A DNA stretch of 64,000 bases from Spirometra erinaceieuropaei (GCA_902702965.1 CACRXP010000407.1:215675-279674); one strand, 5' to 3'; shown: positions 12,001 to 23,745, counted from the first letter of the stretch. Made by a program: numbers and translations. Notes: a model not told the origin generated them from the sequence alone.

Positions 12001-15000
12001 GTTGCAGTCCACACCCTCCTACGAGTTCATACACGAGCGTGATGGGGTGATCATGGCTACCGATTACCGCGGAGAAACACACCCGCGATACTGGTACATG
12101 GTCTGCAGACAGAAACCGCGTTAAACCGCTGTAGCTCAAAGGGGAAATCTGACTGCGCAATTTCGCATCTTTACGCCTGTTGGCCAGAAAAAAAGTCACT
12201 ATCGGCATTAGGAGAACGCAAACTGCCTGTCAAGGGAATTTTAACTAAAGGTAGAAAAAAACGATAAAGCACCCCGTGGTGGGTAGCTCACTTGAGCGCG
12301 CACACTCGCTGGTTCTTGGCAGCCGCAGTAACCACCATGTCAGGTCCTCTGAAAAACTGCTTTGGAAAATAAGTGATTTAAAACCTTACGCCACAACGCA
12401 CTATTCGACGTGGTATGCGTGATTCTCACGTTTTGGGCTGGAAGATTCCGGAAACTGGATTAGAGACTGCGTGCTTTAGGAACAGAGTCAATGAGCCTCG
12501 TACAACTTGGGAAAAGTCTGCCTGCCCGACAAAAAATGAACTACTCAAGGAATATTATCATTTGACATCCAACTTCTGAAATTGATTGCGAAGGTTATAG
12601 TGAGAGCAAGTAGTCCCAACTAGCTCGGTGTCTGATTACGTTTAAGACGATAGTGAGTACTAATTGTGCGCTCAATTACATTTACGACGCAGGATACACC
12701 GATAGCTTACGAACAATCAGAAACATGTTTCTTCATTCTAGAACTTGGTGTAATGCCAACAATTAGTTGTCCCTTAATTTCATATGAGATTTTAACTTAA
12801 ATGAGCAGGGGTAGGCTATGCTCTCTGGTACTACAAAGCACGGCTCATAAACGTACCCGATTAAAGTTGGCGACAGTGTCCGCACCGAAGAGGAATCCAG
12901 CTCCACGGGGACTGACGCCCCAGCCGTTGTTATCCTCGGGATCTGACCAGAGGAGATCACACATTGGACCTTCGTGGGGCACTTCTTGTTTGCGGTCGAT
13001 CGTGCGAATTTGGTCGAGCGTCTCAATGTGGGGGGAGAGACCACCGTGTACACAAAATATCTAAAATGCGGCAGTTACCTTTTTGAAAAGGCGGATCTGT
13101 GGGAAGAACGTAGGCGTCCTGATTAATTTGGGATAGTCAATATTAGTTTGAAATGGCTCCACTATGACGGATGTAGGTAATCGGAGTGCGAAGTGCTAAC
13201 ATGTTCCAGTAAAGACGTTTAAATGAAAAATAAAGGCTGTGGATCCCAACAAACTTGACTTCGGAAGTCAACTTTGGTCTGAGAAGCCTATCAGCCCGTG
13301 TAACGATCGTCAACATCATTTAGCGCCGTCCTCGAAGCGACCGTAATCCCTGCTGATCCAATAGATTTGTAATGAGAAGACTATCAGCCTGTGTAACGAC
13401 CGTCGGCCACTGGCAAGGCCATTGACACTGTCGACATTAGGAAATTGAGGCCGAAATAAATGATCCCACTTGAAACGCTCGGCACATGGGAAAGCTAAGC
13501 GAATTCTCAGATGCCTCCGCCAGCGACGCATTGAATGGCCCACAGGAAGAACCGTACAGCTCCAGGTACTCTGGGAGTGACTTCCATCGCCAGCTTTACA
13601 AAATGAAGGCACACTTGGTGACAGAAACCCACGGGAATGGTTGAGTTGAAGAAACGACATTCGACAACTCCATTACGTCGGCCAATTCAGTCACAAATTT
13701 CCTGCATCAAATGACTGCCTGTTATGGGGACAGCGACCGCACAGCTCCCGCTTGTGGGCACTTCAGACTCCTTTAAAATTCCCATAGTTAATCGCTTTCA
13801 GATTACCGCTGCGTGAAAGCAGACCTTCCTCCTGCTGAACGTCGATGGTACAAAGCCAAGGCGTCCATAGGTAACACCTCAGGTGAAGTCCAGTGTCCTA
13901 ACACTTGTCTTGGTCTTCACGGATAAATAATCGTGAAGAGCTTCTCCGACGGAGTGGATACGGTCATACTTGTACTTATTCCCCCGGAGAAAAACCAAAT
14001 GTAGTTTCCCACTAACCATAAATATTGTAAGACTGTTTGCTGTCACCATCTCTGAGCAGTTCCCGTGTGCGCCGGACACAAGGGCGCCGGTGATGCGGAC
14101 ATATTTAAATTCCAACGCTCTCTTAAACTCGGCACGGTCATTTGTAGCCGGGAGATATTCCCTTGATACATATCCTGGAAGTGTTCGACTATTGTTGCGG
14201 ACTATGGAGTTTAGTAACAAAAAGACGAAAATGGTTGGGTGTTCAGACGATGCTATAGCGACACCTAACCGGAGGCAAAACCAAGACGGTATGTCTGAAA
14301 CCTAACTTGGTACGGTGTTGTTTGACAAGGTAGTTGTCGAAACCTCGGAGTGGCTTCACTGCAGGTGAAGGGGGCAGAACGCGTTTGGTGGATTCTAAAA
14401 CGCAGCTTGTAGCATATCAAAGGTCACAGCACAGGGTGATGTTGGTGGACGATCAGTCGGGTCAAGTACAAGGCAAAATTGTCTTGCAAGAACAGGAAAA
14501 GGCATCTAAGTGTCAGGTCGGTCCAGCCGACACTGTCTAAAATGCCTTGGTGTGCAGCTTCCTAGGTGAGTTTGGTAGGTCGTGGGACGGATTTGCCAGG
14601 AAAACCCGGGAGGTTATACTTTGATTGGATTTTTGAAAACCAGTTGCCCTACGACGAATGGTGGACTACTATGTTCTTTGGATTCCGACTGAAGTGCTCT
14701 TTGCAGTCAGTGCGACTGGTGGGATGGCCGTGGACTGGTTCAATTACGGAGTGGAAGATCGCCTGTCTACGTAAAAGAAAGATGTTGGGCTGAAGGGAGG
14801 AGTACTGCGCTATCAAGGCTGGTGTCCGACAAGAAGTTTCCTTAACCCCTTCTTGACTGTGCGATAGATGTGATGCTAATCACAAAGTCGATGGGGTGAG
14901 TAGTTTGTTTCCTCGCATCCCTGCCACTCTGAGAGCCTTTTCCCGCTTGAATGCTTCAAATGGAAGCGAGATTTGCCCTTACTGAAGAATCGCGGACACT

Positions 15001-17223
15001 TGGGCTTGGTTTGAAACCGAAACTGGCGAAACTTAACTCACCGGATGTGTGCTCATTGTCCTAGCTGCAATGAGTCTTTATATGACCAGCTGGTTTATCT
15101 GAATTCGTTTTTCGAAGTCGCGCTGTAAACTGGTCTGCTTCAAGGTTGCTAATCATGGTTCCTGTGCGCCCATGAGCCGAAACGATCCGAGGTTTCTGAT
15201 AACTGAAGCTCTCGAAAATAATGTTATGGTTTCAAATGGTCATATTCCGGACGCGGATGTGTACCAATGACCACAAATGTCTATTGCTAGGGGCACGAGA
15301 AACTTATGCTCAAAGTGCTTGATCATGCACTTCGGCAGCACAAGCGCAAACCTTATCAAGTAGTCGCTTGAACCCCCCGTCATAACTAGCGCTGTTGAGG
15401 TGATGGACAACTGGCGTGGGATTAGCACGCTGAAATCAAAGTTGGGCATGGCAGTCACTGGTTTCTGAGAATTGACTATATGCGAACGGCGGACGAGAAA
15501 GTAATGGTCAGTTGCCGATCATATGGAACTGTGCTGTCGGCAACAGAACAGTCAAAACTTGGTCTCCGTGGTTGGTTAAAGTACACATGGGTGGGCTAAG
15601 CCCTAGTAAAACGGCGCTTATGAATGCTCGGACCATGGCTACCCGCCTATAGACCTTTGTTTGTTTGGTGGCGCTAGATCACCAATATCCATTAGAGTAA
15701 ACTTCTAGGCACAGATGGAGGACAGTTATCAACAACAACCGAGTGTTGGCAGCAACTTGACCAATTTCATAGTCGACGTCAAAATTATCTGTTTGGTGGT
15801 ATAACAACCATGGAAGGAAATAGAAGGTAATAGTTAGCAGCATTATTGCTGTGAACAACTAGGAGAGGACAGGCAGAGCGGTTATATTTGTGGAAAATCT
15901 GGCTGTCGCAGTCCTAGACAACAAGGCCACCCGTGGGACAGAAAGACTACGATCAGTGAAAAGTGCGAATATACACATCAAGCGGAGACGGGGCAACAAA
16001 ATACAGATTACAACTGGAAGACCATCAGTCCTAGAAACTCAAGTGTTTAAATTTGCCTGGAATAAATGTCGAGTGGAATTGGAAAAAAGACAGAACTTAG
16101 AGTAGAGGGCAGTCTATCAGTTAGAAATGGGGTATAACTTGAGTAACAAGAAGACAGAAGTGTAAGTGAACGGGTAACAGCTTCCCCAGTAAATGTAACC
16201 TAAAGTGCCGGCTGCTGTGAGGCCCATATGGCAAACTGACGTACTTGGGACTGCGGCGTTATCAATACTTACAATGCGGCGCGATCAGAACAGCTTTCGT
16301 CGAACACACCGGGGAAGAAACCCATTCAGCGCCCCTTCGTAATTTATGGCATCGGTTGGGCCTTGTGTTTGTCGTGCGCTGCCTGGGATAACAAGCTCAC
16401 AAATTCGTCTACCGGGCTTACAAATTGGACAATACATCCAAGACACAGAGTGCAAACGCGCCATTTTGTAAAATATGCCGATTTTTACAAACACAAGTTT
16501 GGTTCTATGAAGTGGACCCGGCATTCCACCGACGGTCTGTTTCAGCACACTGCTCATCCATTTGTGGGCAAATGATATTGGTTCAATTCGTTTTAGATTT
16601 CAGATGAAGTAGGACAAGCAAATTTTCTGCCGAGAACAGTTAACGCACTTCCGCAAATAAAGATATAAGGCACAACATACCTTATCCTCAATTATTGCAG
16701 AAAGACAAAGGTAATCAAAGATTTCTGTGCACTGACGCCAGACCAACGGTGATCCATATTTCCGAAGGCACTCGTCGTAAAATCCGTAAACCGTTGTAAT
16801 CTGCCGACTTTCATGGTTTCCTCTTATAAGCGTAATTCTGTCCGGGTACCTGACCTTATTTTAAGTAGACGAAATCTCCCCGCTTACCTTGAGGGCCAGG
16901 AGAAGGAGAAAAGTTTCAATACTGTAGTAGCCACGGTCAACAAAATCCCCCAAGAATAAGTAGTTGGTATCGGGCACATCGCCACCAACTTCAAAAAGTT
17001 TAAGCAAGTCGAAAAATTGTCCGTGGATATCGCCACAAACCTACTAAATTAATTCAAAGAATCTGAAAATTACGGTGACTGGTGAATCCACGCATTGGAC
17101 GTTGCTTTCTTCAATAAGGATTTCTCTCGCCTTTGCGCACAGAGCCTTAACCTCGTTCTCAGTGATTAGTTTACATTCCCTCAACTGTTGGATCTGCCTA
17201 TCAAGGTCACTCGTAGAGGCCAT
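5954..17223 (-). CDS. PPP4C: Serine/threonine protein phosphatase 4 catalytic subunit, complete, 6 exons
   Basis: This gene encodes the PP2A-like metallophosphatase PP4c, which dephosphorylates Ser/Thr in the nucleus and cytoplasm within PP4R-containing complexes (DNA repair, centrosome and splicing roles are known for the family). Coding exons in transcript order are 17223-17074, 17040-16888, 16854-16681, 13060-12857, 7627-7436 and 6004-5954. All introns are GT-AG and phase 0. They join to 307 codons, the same length as human PP4c. Visible motifs are GDIHGQ (D54, H56), GDFVDRG (D82), GNHES (N114, H115), H164 in CVHGG, H238 in ICRAHQ, the [11 protein letters not shown] loop, and C-terminal DYFL (methylation and regulatory-subunit tail). 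The IFEAAPQ and RKPIPDYFL ending is PP4-type rather than PP2A or PP6. The start is set by [10 protein letters not shown]; an in-frame ATG 54 bases further upstream is also possible. No disruption is seen, so the gene looks functional. Confidence 0.97.
6455..6534 (-). tRNA. Class II tRNA-like sequence, probably a pseudogene or SINE head
   Basis: Acceptor stem GCCTCGT/ACCGAGGC pairs 6 of 7. The D arm is AGCTCAAGTGGTTAGAGC, the T arm GGGTTCGAATCCC. The anticodon arm GGCT/AGCC closes a loop GTACTAA, which would read anticodon ACT; that is not a normal eukaryotic tRNA. The long variable region suggests Ser or Leu ancestry. Confidence 0.35.
6762..6841 (+). tRNA. Second class II tRNA-like sequence (inverted partner)
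   Basis: Same as the minus copy, with the D arm carrying GGTTTGAGC and the acceptor 3' strand mutated (ACCGAAGC). Probably non-functional. Confidence 0.3.
7204..7245 (+). ncRNA. Hammerhead ribozyme motif (intact core)
   Basis: GTCT, core CTGATGA (7208-7214), stem II GGATTC/GAATCC, GAAAC (7234-7238), GTC and AGGC. Stem I is GUCU/AGGC. Stem III is only the ACGU palindrome, as expected for a minimal form that works as a dimer. An unpaired U lies between the core and stem II. The motif sits in PP4c intron 5 on the opposite strand, so it would not cut the PP4c pre-mRNA. Confidence 0.7.
7436..7627 (-). CDS. PPP4C: PP4c exon 5
   Basis: Codons 228-291, from [12 protein letters not shown] through [14 protein letters not shown] to IFEAAPQ. 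H238 is the last metal ligand. The donor is GTCAGT at 7435. The next intron is 1431 bp and contains a hammerhead motif and a tRNA-like inverted repeat. Confidence 0.96.
9029..9257 (-). CDS. Unidentified exon-like ORF (75 codons, no ATG)
   Basis: A GC-rich open frame on the minus strand preceded by CGTTTCAG (acceptor-like) and ending TGA. It reads [20 protein letters not shown], then [20 protein letters not shown], then [14 protein letters not shown]. It stands out from its AT-rich surroundings in base composition. It lies in PP4c intron 4 on the same strand but does not fit the PP4c protein. I do not recognise a family; it may be a captured exon or a retrotransposon relic. Confidence 0.35.
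9349..10520. mobile_element. Foldback MITE, second subfamily, with internal duplication
   Basis: The ends are CAGTGAGTGACCGATGTCAT and its inverted match, flanked by TA (9347-9348 and 10521-10522). The arms correspond to those of the other family but are diverged. The inner right arm is present twice in tandem (about 9980-10165 and 10170-10370). It lies in PP4c intron 4. Confidence 0.87.
10521..12800. other. PP4c intron 4, distal part, no recognised gene
   Basis: Contains dispersed repeat R3 copy 1 (11310-11600) and a 194-codon minus-strand ORF (11070-10486) whose end runs into the MITE terminus. No domain is recognised in it. Confidence 0.5.
11310..11600 (+). repeat. Dispersed repeat R3, copy 1
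   Basis: Shares an ordered series of blocks with 52560-52830: AATCCTGGT, GACCAG-GGTGTGG, CCACCTGCGCCCTC, GACACCGGG, GCAAGTCTACC, CTATAAACT, CACACGGTGGACAT. The class is unknown. Related pieces lie near 23960-24035, 29735-29825, and, inverted, 43825-43935. Confidence 0.6.
12857..13060 (-). CDS. PPP4C: PP4c exon 4
   Basis: Codons 160-227, from [10 protein letters not shown] to TVANFNR. H164 coordinates metal. The WSDPED and [10 protein letters not shown] segments are typical of the PP2A/4/6 family. The acceptor is TTTTAG and the donor GTACGT. The following intron (12856-7628, 5229 bp) holds a foldback MITE. Confidence 0.96.
13100..16650. other. PP4c intron 3, no recognised gene
   Basis: Short ORFs only. 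DNWRGIST near 15.41 kb (plus) is reminiscent of the start of a LINE RT domain, but nothing adjacent confirms it. Confidence 0.5.
16681..16854 (-). CDS. PPP4C: PP4c exon 3
   Basis: Codons 102-159, [18 protein letters not shown] through LSAIIEDK. It carries the GNHES motif with catalytic N114 and H115. The donor is GTATGT. A nearer AG at 16851-16850 is rejected because it shifts the frame. The next intron is 3620 bp. Confidence 0.96.
16888..17040 (-). CDS. PPP4C: PP4c exon 2
   Basis: Codons 51-101. The exon carries two metal-binding motifs, GDIHGQ and GDFVDRG, and ends at LLLLALK. The donor is GTAAGC. The second 33-bp intron (16887-16855) follows and carries an in-frame TAA. Confidence 0.96.
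17074..17223 (-). CDS. PPP4C: PP4c exon 1
   Basis: Codons 1-50. The exon encodes the N-terminal helices ([27 protein letters not shown]) and ends at DSPVT. The donor is GTAATT. The following intron is 33 bp (17073-17041) and contains in-frame stop codons. Confidence 0.95.
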
Positions 17224-18529
17224 CACCCCGCTTACAAAATTGAATTGCAAGTGAGTGTTGTTTGTAGCCTTTTCCACGAAAGGTGATTTAAAACAAGTTG
17301 AGGATGTCGCTTTTTAATTTCCTAAGAAATGAACTACGAACTTGAAGTAGATCAGTCTGTTCAATGTCTATAGGCTCCAAACGAAATTTTAATGCACGAG
17401 GTTTTTGTTCACGCTTTTCAGTTTGGCCCGATGGGCATTGGTGTCTGGCAGTTGCACATTGCATGGGAGTTCAACAGCGCCCGGTTTTAGCTTCTCTCCG
17501 AGCAGACCTCTAGTGACCGTCACGAGCTTGAGCCATGGTTTGTCCTTTTATCCGTCTTGTCCTTCCGAATACGTGGGGGTTTATAAGTCGGAATGGATTT
17601 TGGGCCTTTAGACTACTTTCAGGCGCACAGTAGCCAATTCCACGAAATATTCCATCATCCTAAACTCGAATTTGGTATTAGGTATGACTATTGTAAAGAA
17701 AAATATGGATAAGGAAATCTGAAGAACCATGAATGTGTATTTATACTAAAGCCAAACCGAGTTTTTAATTCGCAGCAGAAATGCTGACTACGTTTTTTAG
17801 GGCGATGGTGGACGGTCGGCCGCAGAAAAGACAAATCAATAATCCTGACCACTTAGACGATACCGGATGATTGTAAATCCAGCAAATGATTCTACATCAT
17901 TGTCCCCTTAAAAGGCACCGAATGTAATCAGTTTAGCACTGTTTGGAAATAAGATCATTCATTCAACACAACGTTGCATGCAAGGAGGACATTGGCATCC
18001 TTGTAGTGAGATGCCAAGACAATTAAACTACCGGCCGATTGCCTCAGACGCATTAAGTTCCACGATCTTATGACAGGCGAATAAACCTAGTTCAATAAGC
18101 TTTTCATTTAGCTGTCGAATTCTTACTTCAACCTTCCGAGTGTTTCCCCTACCTTCCTGCAAACTTCACCACCAACTATACGGGTTATCAGTTCCATCAA
18201 ACACTTGTAGATTGGGACCCGGAAAATGGACTGGGTAGGTCATACAAATATTAAGCCATACTTGTCAGGCGCGAAAACCCGCAATCAATTTTCTGAGGGT
18301 TTATTCAACAAAATGATGAAATCAAACCAACTCTGGCTCATTTTCAACCTTTATTTTGAACTTTAACTAAATCACGGTTTCAATAAGCAGAAAGCGGAGG
18401 CAGAACTCTCATTGGACGGACTTTATTTTATCCACATGGATTAAAATGGAAGTTAGTTTGGAGATTCCGTGGTGTTCTTATGAGTTGGCCTTAACTACGT
18501 CACGGATAGGCCCTCAACAAATATTAACA
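17224..18529. other. Upstream flank of PP4c
   Basis: It should contain the PP4c promoter. No TATA box or other element could be assigned. A segment near 17320-17395 matches repeats at 45.7 and 50.25 kb. Confidence 0.5.
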
Positions 18530-20030
18530 CCGGTTGCAAAATCCTTTGCTACAAATTGAAAGTGCCAAATCACCCGAACCTCCATATTGCCCTCGTATTC
18601 AAACCCCAGGACAATGTAAGGACAGGGATGATACACCCACCACTGAATTAAAGCCAACCTGTCGCAGCAAACGCGCAGTGCTATTTGCAGATATCAATTT
18701 CCCAGACGTCGAGTGGGAATCGATGCACTGCACGCGATCGTAAAACTCTTTCGAACAGAAATCAACTCAAATGGTTACTGACGAATTCATTACTCAACAC
18801 GTTACAATGGACACACGATTCCTAAATAGGCAGCAGCGTAGCTGTGAGTGAGTGAAATTGACCGGAAACCGGCACGTGTACCTGGCGCAAACGCAGCATA
18901 GCTTCTCTTTAAGCGTGTGAGTGGACACCTGATGGAGAGATGTAACCCTCATAAAGGGAGATCGTACGTCTCGTGACCTGAGTGAGTCACTGGAAGTAAT
19001 AATGCAATCTCAAAAATAAACGGGGACTGTGGATGAGATAGGTTAGATGTCAAATGTTCTAACATTTATCTGAATTCAAGAAACTGTGAAATAGGCGTCC
19101 GGATATCCTGAGGAGAGAGTAAACGACTGTGAACTCGGAAATAGTTAGAGGAATGTCAAGAAATATGAAAAATTTCTTCGAATACTTGAAAAAGGCAAAG
19201 CGCAATTGGAACCCCGTCTGTTGTCTAAAGGATTGTCAGGGAAATAAGTTAACTGATAGTTCGGATAATACGAATCTCTTATCAAACTTGTTAATGTTCC
19301 TGCATACCGGGGAGGCACCTTTTGATGAGGAGGTACATCAGAAAATTGCCATATCTAGGGGTGCAATTAGCCAGATGACGTTCAAAGCAGGCACTGTAAG
19401 GGAAACTCTGTGACAGCTATGTACGTAAATAGGGCTGTAAAAGTCTCTGCCTATATATGTTGAAGTAAATGATGTAAATGAAGGCAATAAGTACTTTACA
19501 CTAGATCAGACCTGTATGTGAAATGTTTCCTGTTGAACATTTTGGATGAATTTTCGATATTTATTGGGACCCCATCGAGATTATGGAATGCCAGTGGTTA
19601 CACCATGGATGAGTAAGTATATTGGCCTCTTAGATCAAGCGCAACGCAGAGAAACGAAGCTGGTCGATGGTGGTAGGTATCTGTCGTATCAGGATAGGTT
19701 GAATGAGCTTGAATTATTCCTTCTATCTTATAGGCCACTAAGCTGCAGCCTGCCCTGGTCATCCCGGACCATACATGGCTATGACTGCTTGCTGAAACCG
19801 GGGGATTTCTTTCAATTTGACTGTACAAATGAAATGCGCGGACATCCCTGAAAAGTAAAAAGCGAACGTGCCCGACTAGGTCGCAGAAAGTTATCCTTAG
19901 GCCAACGGCTAGTTCGACCATGGACCTCGCTACCAATTGAGATGGTGAAAACTGAAACAATTCGCACGTTCAAAAGAGAACTTGATCGCACAATTTTTAT
20001 AAAGATCGTCTTTTGCAACATCATTTCTCA
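18530..20030 (+). pseudogene. CR1-like LINE, internally deleted and mutated
   Basis: Fragments in order: an endonuclease piece LFADINFPDVEWES (18.69 kb), an endonuclease-RT linker (LKDCQGNKLTDSSDNTNLLS, 19.22-19.29 kb), and the C-terminal RT thumb (LDQAQRRETKLVDGGRYLSY at 19.63 kb; RTFKRELDRTIF at 19.97 kb). The core RT with FADD is missing. Confidence 0.78.
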
Positions 20031-20804
20031 CAGCTGGCTTTGTAAAACTCCTTGTCATCCACAATCTTTTCGTAGTGGGTCACAATTTCACGGTCTACTA
20101 AACCAGTTACTCCAGGCAGACATGGAAATAAAGGTTCCGAAGGCATTACGGATAGGAAAAAGGAGTGAAGACATGACAGCAGCACTACCACCTCGCCCTC
20201 TCAGAATTATGCTGGAGAACAAAGAGCAAATCAAGTTGATCCTCTCTAAAAAAAAACCGACCTCAGAAACACACACGTACAGGTTTTTTTCTACCGGACT
20301 ATTCACCAGCGGAACGGCTGAAACGCCGGAAACACGTCTTGGAGTTAAAACCGAGACTGAGGGGGGGGGGGCAAACACAATCTGGCTATCTTCAAGGGGA
20401 AGGTAGTTCGGAAATATATGCCATTTCAGTGGAACCAGCCTGTAATATTATGAACGACGGCAGCTACTCAGCTAACACAGGCACCGTCGTGGAACCACCT
20501 GCTCAAGGCGACAACACAAGTAGGCACTTAACGTCCAGTGTTCTGACTAAAGCAACGGACATTAATGGAACCCATCAGGTAACGGAAGTGCCCAGAGAAA
20601 ATTGCGTCCGAGAAAACGGAGAAATGCTCAAAACAGTGACAAATGCAAACGGAAATTCGGCTGGTGCAAAACTGAGGTGCTTGTACACGAATGCCCAAAG
20701 CCTCATATCGAAAATAGACGAGCTAAAACTTTGCCTTGCAGAGCTGTCTCCAGATGTTTTAGCAGTAACCGATACCTGACTGTCCGGGAATATTAACGAT
20801 AGCG

Positions 20805-20960
20805 AAATAGCCTTGCCAATAGAAGCGAAGAGACGAGTCCCAGGAAATAGTCTTGAAGAAGAAGACACGATCATGATGATGGATTCGAGTAGGAATCCGA
20901 AACTTCAGGCTAATAAAGCGCTTGTCCCGGCGATCGTGTCTCCTTCAAAATAGCCTTGCC
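20805..20960 (+). mobile_element. Short hammerhead-bearing insertion with 13-bp target-site duplication
   Basis: AAATAGCCTTGCC occurs at 20805-20817 and 20948-20960 and flanks about 130 bp that interrupts a LINE endonuclease ORF. The insert is an inverted PLE-terminal tail (20818-20870) joined to a hammerhead and the other half of the tail (to 20947). The inverted 5' part resembles twin priming. Confidence 0.8.
20869..20910 (+). ncRNA. Hammerhead ribozyme motif, decayed
   Basis: Same architecture with ATGATGA in place of CTGATGA and GAAACTTC in place of GAAACGTC. Stem II GGATTC/GAATCC is intact. The core changes predict loss of activity. It lies in a short insertion inside a LINE. Confidence 0.55.
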
Positions 20961-23555
20961 TTGATACCAAATGTATCGGATGGACAGGGAACATCGTCAG
21001 GGTGATGGCATAGTTGTGTATGTGACTGAGGGCCTGACAGTGTCGGAAAACACCACCAAGTTTGCGTGCGGCACGGAAGGCTACCGGTTCCCCGTGTCTT
21101 GATGTCCTCACTGTCTACCGACCACCTAGGACAGACCAAATCGCCGACACTCAACTATTGGAGCAGTTGGAGAGATTTTCCAGTCGACCTCACATCATGA
21201 TCATGGGCGACTTCAACGCACCAGGAACAAACTGGAACACCCTCCAAGCGTCAGGTCCAAAATCGGCATTCGATTACCGTCTGCTGAACAAAACATTAAA
21301 GGCGTCCCTCACACAACATGTAATGTTCCCAACGAGAACGCGTGAAGAACAAAGAGCAAACTGCCTGTATCCGATTTTTACGAAAACACCGGACAGCATA
21401 GACGAGATCATCTCTATGCCACCCCTTGGTCGAAGTGATCACGTAGTGCTTATGTGGGATTATTCGTTATTCTCCATTTCACATGCTCCAGACCAAAAAA
21501 GACGGAATGTTTGGCGGAAATGCCAACGATGACTGGTAGATGTTCAAGAATGTCCTTCTGCAGATAATCAACAACCACTGCCCACTGACTAGTGAAAGAC
21601 TGAACAAACGCCCTGGCTGGCTAAACAGCAACCTTAAGAAAGAAATCAACAGAAAGCACAAATTTTGGAAAAAATACGGCGTCACTGGGCAAGTTCAATA
21701 TTTCAACACCTACAAGACACAGTGGAACAAACTGAGGAACCTGATCATGAAGACACGACGGGAATTCGAGAAGAACTTGCTACAAAAAAACAAAGCAGAA
21801 CCCAAAATGACTCTACAGTTACCTCCGACGAAGTTCGAGGAACAAGCATCAAATTCCCTTAATAAGGACTACTCATGGCGTTGAGATTGCAGATAGAGGG
21901 GATAAAACTGCGTATTTTTCACAATTCCAGTCAGTCTAAACAAACGAAACAAGGTTCCTTCCTCCTTCCACAGAAGAACTGCCGACCCCAAGCATCAGTG
22001 ATACACTCTTCCCAGAAGGCATTGTCCGAAGGGAATTAGAGGCATTGAACGAATCGAAGTCACCAAGACCAGCCGAGCTTCCACCCAAGTTTCTCAAGGC
22101 CATAAGCTTGACATACATTCTCTGCAAAGTTATGGAAAGGATCATAAAGAGTGAACTGATGCAATTTCTGGAATTTCACGGCCTGCTATCGAAATACTAA
22201 CATGGGTTCCGGAAAGGAGGATTCTACACGACAAACTTGCTGCAATCTCTCCAGAGCTAGACCCGAGCTCTCGACGACAGGCACGCGGTCCACATAGCCT
22301 TCATCGACTTCCAGAAGGCGTTCGACACTGTGCCACACCAGAGGTTGCTACATAAACTTAAAAATAGGGATCAGGGGCAACTTCCTTAAATGGATCGAAA
22401 AATTCCTTTTGGGTCGACACCAGGTTGTGTGCATCGGTCGGGGAAAATCAGATCCTGCTATGGTCGAGAGTGGTGTCCCCCAGGGTTCAGTGCTGGGACC
22501 CATTTTGTTCCTTATCTACATGGACGATGCCGCAAGAGCTTTAGACTGCGAAGTAGCAATGTTTGCCGACGACATGAAGATATGAAGTGTAATTCGGGGT
22601 CCTGCCGATGAAGACAGACTGCAGATGAACCTGCATCGGTTGGAGGAGTGGTCACACCGTTGGCTCCTGCGGTTCAACGTTGCCAAATGTAGCATACTTC
22701 GCCTAGGCAATACAGTAAGATCCGCCATCACAAGAGACTACTTTCTAGGCGGTGCAACCCTACAAGAGGTCGAAACCCAAAAGGACCTCTGCGTGCTGAC
22801 GACAACTTCCCTAAAGCCGTCTGCCCATTGTTCGAAGGTGACAAAAAGCGCAATGTCCGTACTGTACGCCATCAAGCGTGCGTTTATAAACTGACGAAGA
22901 TGCTTTCTCAAAGGCATTCGGAACATGCGTCCGGCCGCATTGACAGTACGGCATACATGCTTGGACGCCGTGGGCGGTTGAGGATCAAAACTGCCTCGAA
23001 AGAGTTCAGGGGAGAGCTACGAAGATGGTTAGGGGTCAACGCACCTTTCCTTATGCAACCCGCCTGGTAAATCTGAACATTCTTCCTTTGAGTAACAGGC
23101 GACTTCGCGGAGATCTCTTACAAGCATTCCGCATTGCAGTCTGGCCTTCAAGGACTTTTTTGAATTTGATACCACGACCAACCCCAAGGTCACCCGTTAA
23201 AACTGCGAACTCAGCAGGCAAGGCTAGATGTGCGGAAGTTCTCCTTCTCTGGTCGAGTGGACAAACCATGGAATGCCCTTCCCGCAGACGTTGTGATGTC
23301 ACCATCAATACAAAGTTTTAAAAAGAATCTTGACATATTTATGTTTCGAAATAACCAAAAGCGATGAGAAGTAGAGCTCACCCCCTGTAACTCGTTCCCA
23401 TTTTGTCCTACCATCATGGGCTTGTTTAAACTATTTCAGCCCAGAACATTTATCTGTATACCACACATTTGTTTTTACGCTGCAAATAGGGCACTCAAAA
23501 GCTTACGCCTATTTCCCTCAGTAAACTGAACCGAACTGAATACCCATTTGTAATC

Positions 23556-23745
23556 TACTAAACTATAAAGGCTCAAGGCCTGTAAGCCGGCGGCGTTCAT
23601 GGTAAGACAAATTCCGGTGTTTCAGGGTCAAGGCTCTCCTAGTAAGAGATGTAGAACATTTCAATTTTCATTCCCTCAGCAGGACGCATGAGACTAAATA
23701 AAAAGGAACACTATTCCAGGCCAGGTCCCTACTATAAGCAACATG
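23556..23745 (-). mobile_element. LINE fragment, antisense
   Basis: Matches 54190-54390 (same GGCCTGTAAGCCGGC and TGGTAAGACAAAT segments) in the same orientation as that minus-strand LINE. Confidence 0.7.

Larger units (their letters stand above)
20040..23550 (+). pseudogene. CR1-like LINE, near full-length but inactivated
   Basis: An ORF1-like region at 20.1-20.4 kb (PPRPLRIMLENKEQIKLIL) is broken at a G tract (20361-20372). The endonuclease begins LRCLYTNAQSLISKIDELK (20.68 kb), is split by the hammerhead insertion, and resumes with IMIMGDFNAPGTNW and GRSDHVVL. RT blocks are HGFRKGGFYTTNLLQSL, FIDFQKAFDTVPHQ, GVPQGSVLGPILF and AMFADDMK (22.56 kb). The thumb is near 23.1 kb. Several stops and frameshifts make it non-coding now. 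Confidence 0.88.

Noticed and set aside
16849..16851. Nearer acceptor AG for PP4c exon 3
   Set aside because: It shifts the frame; the AG at 16856-16855 restores VRYPDR.
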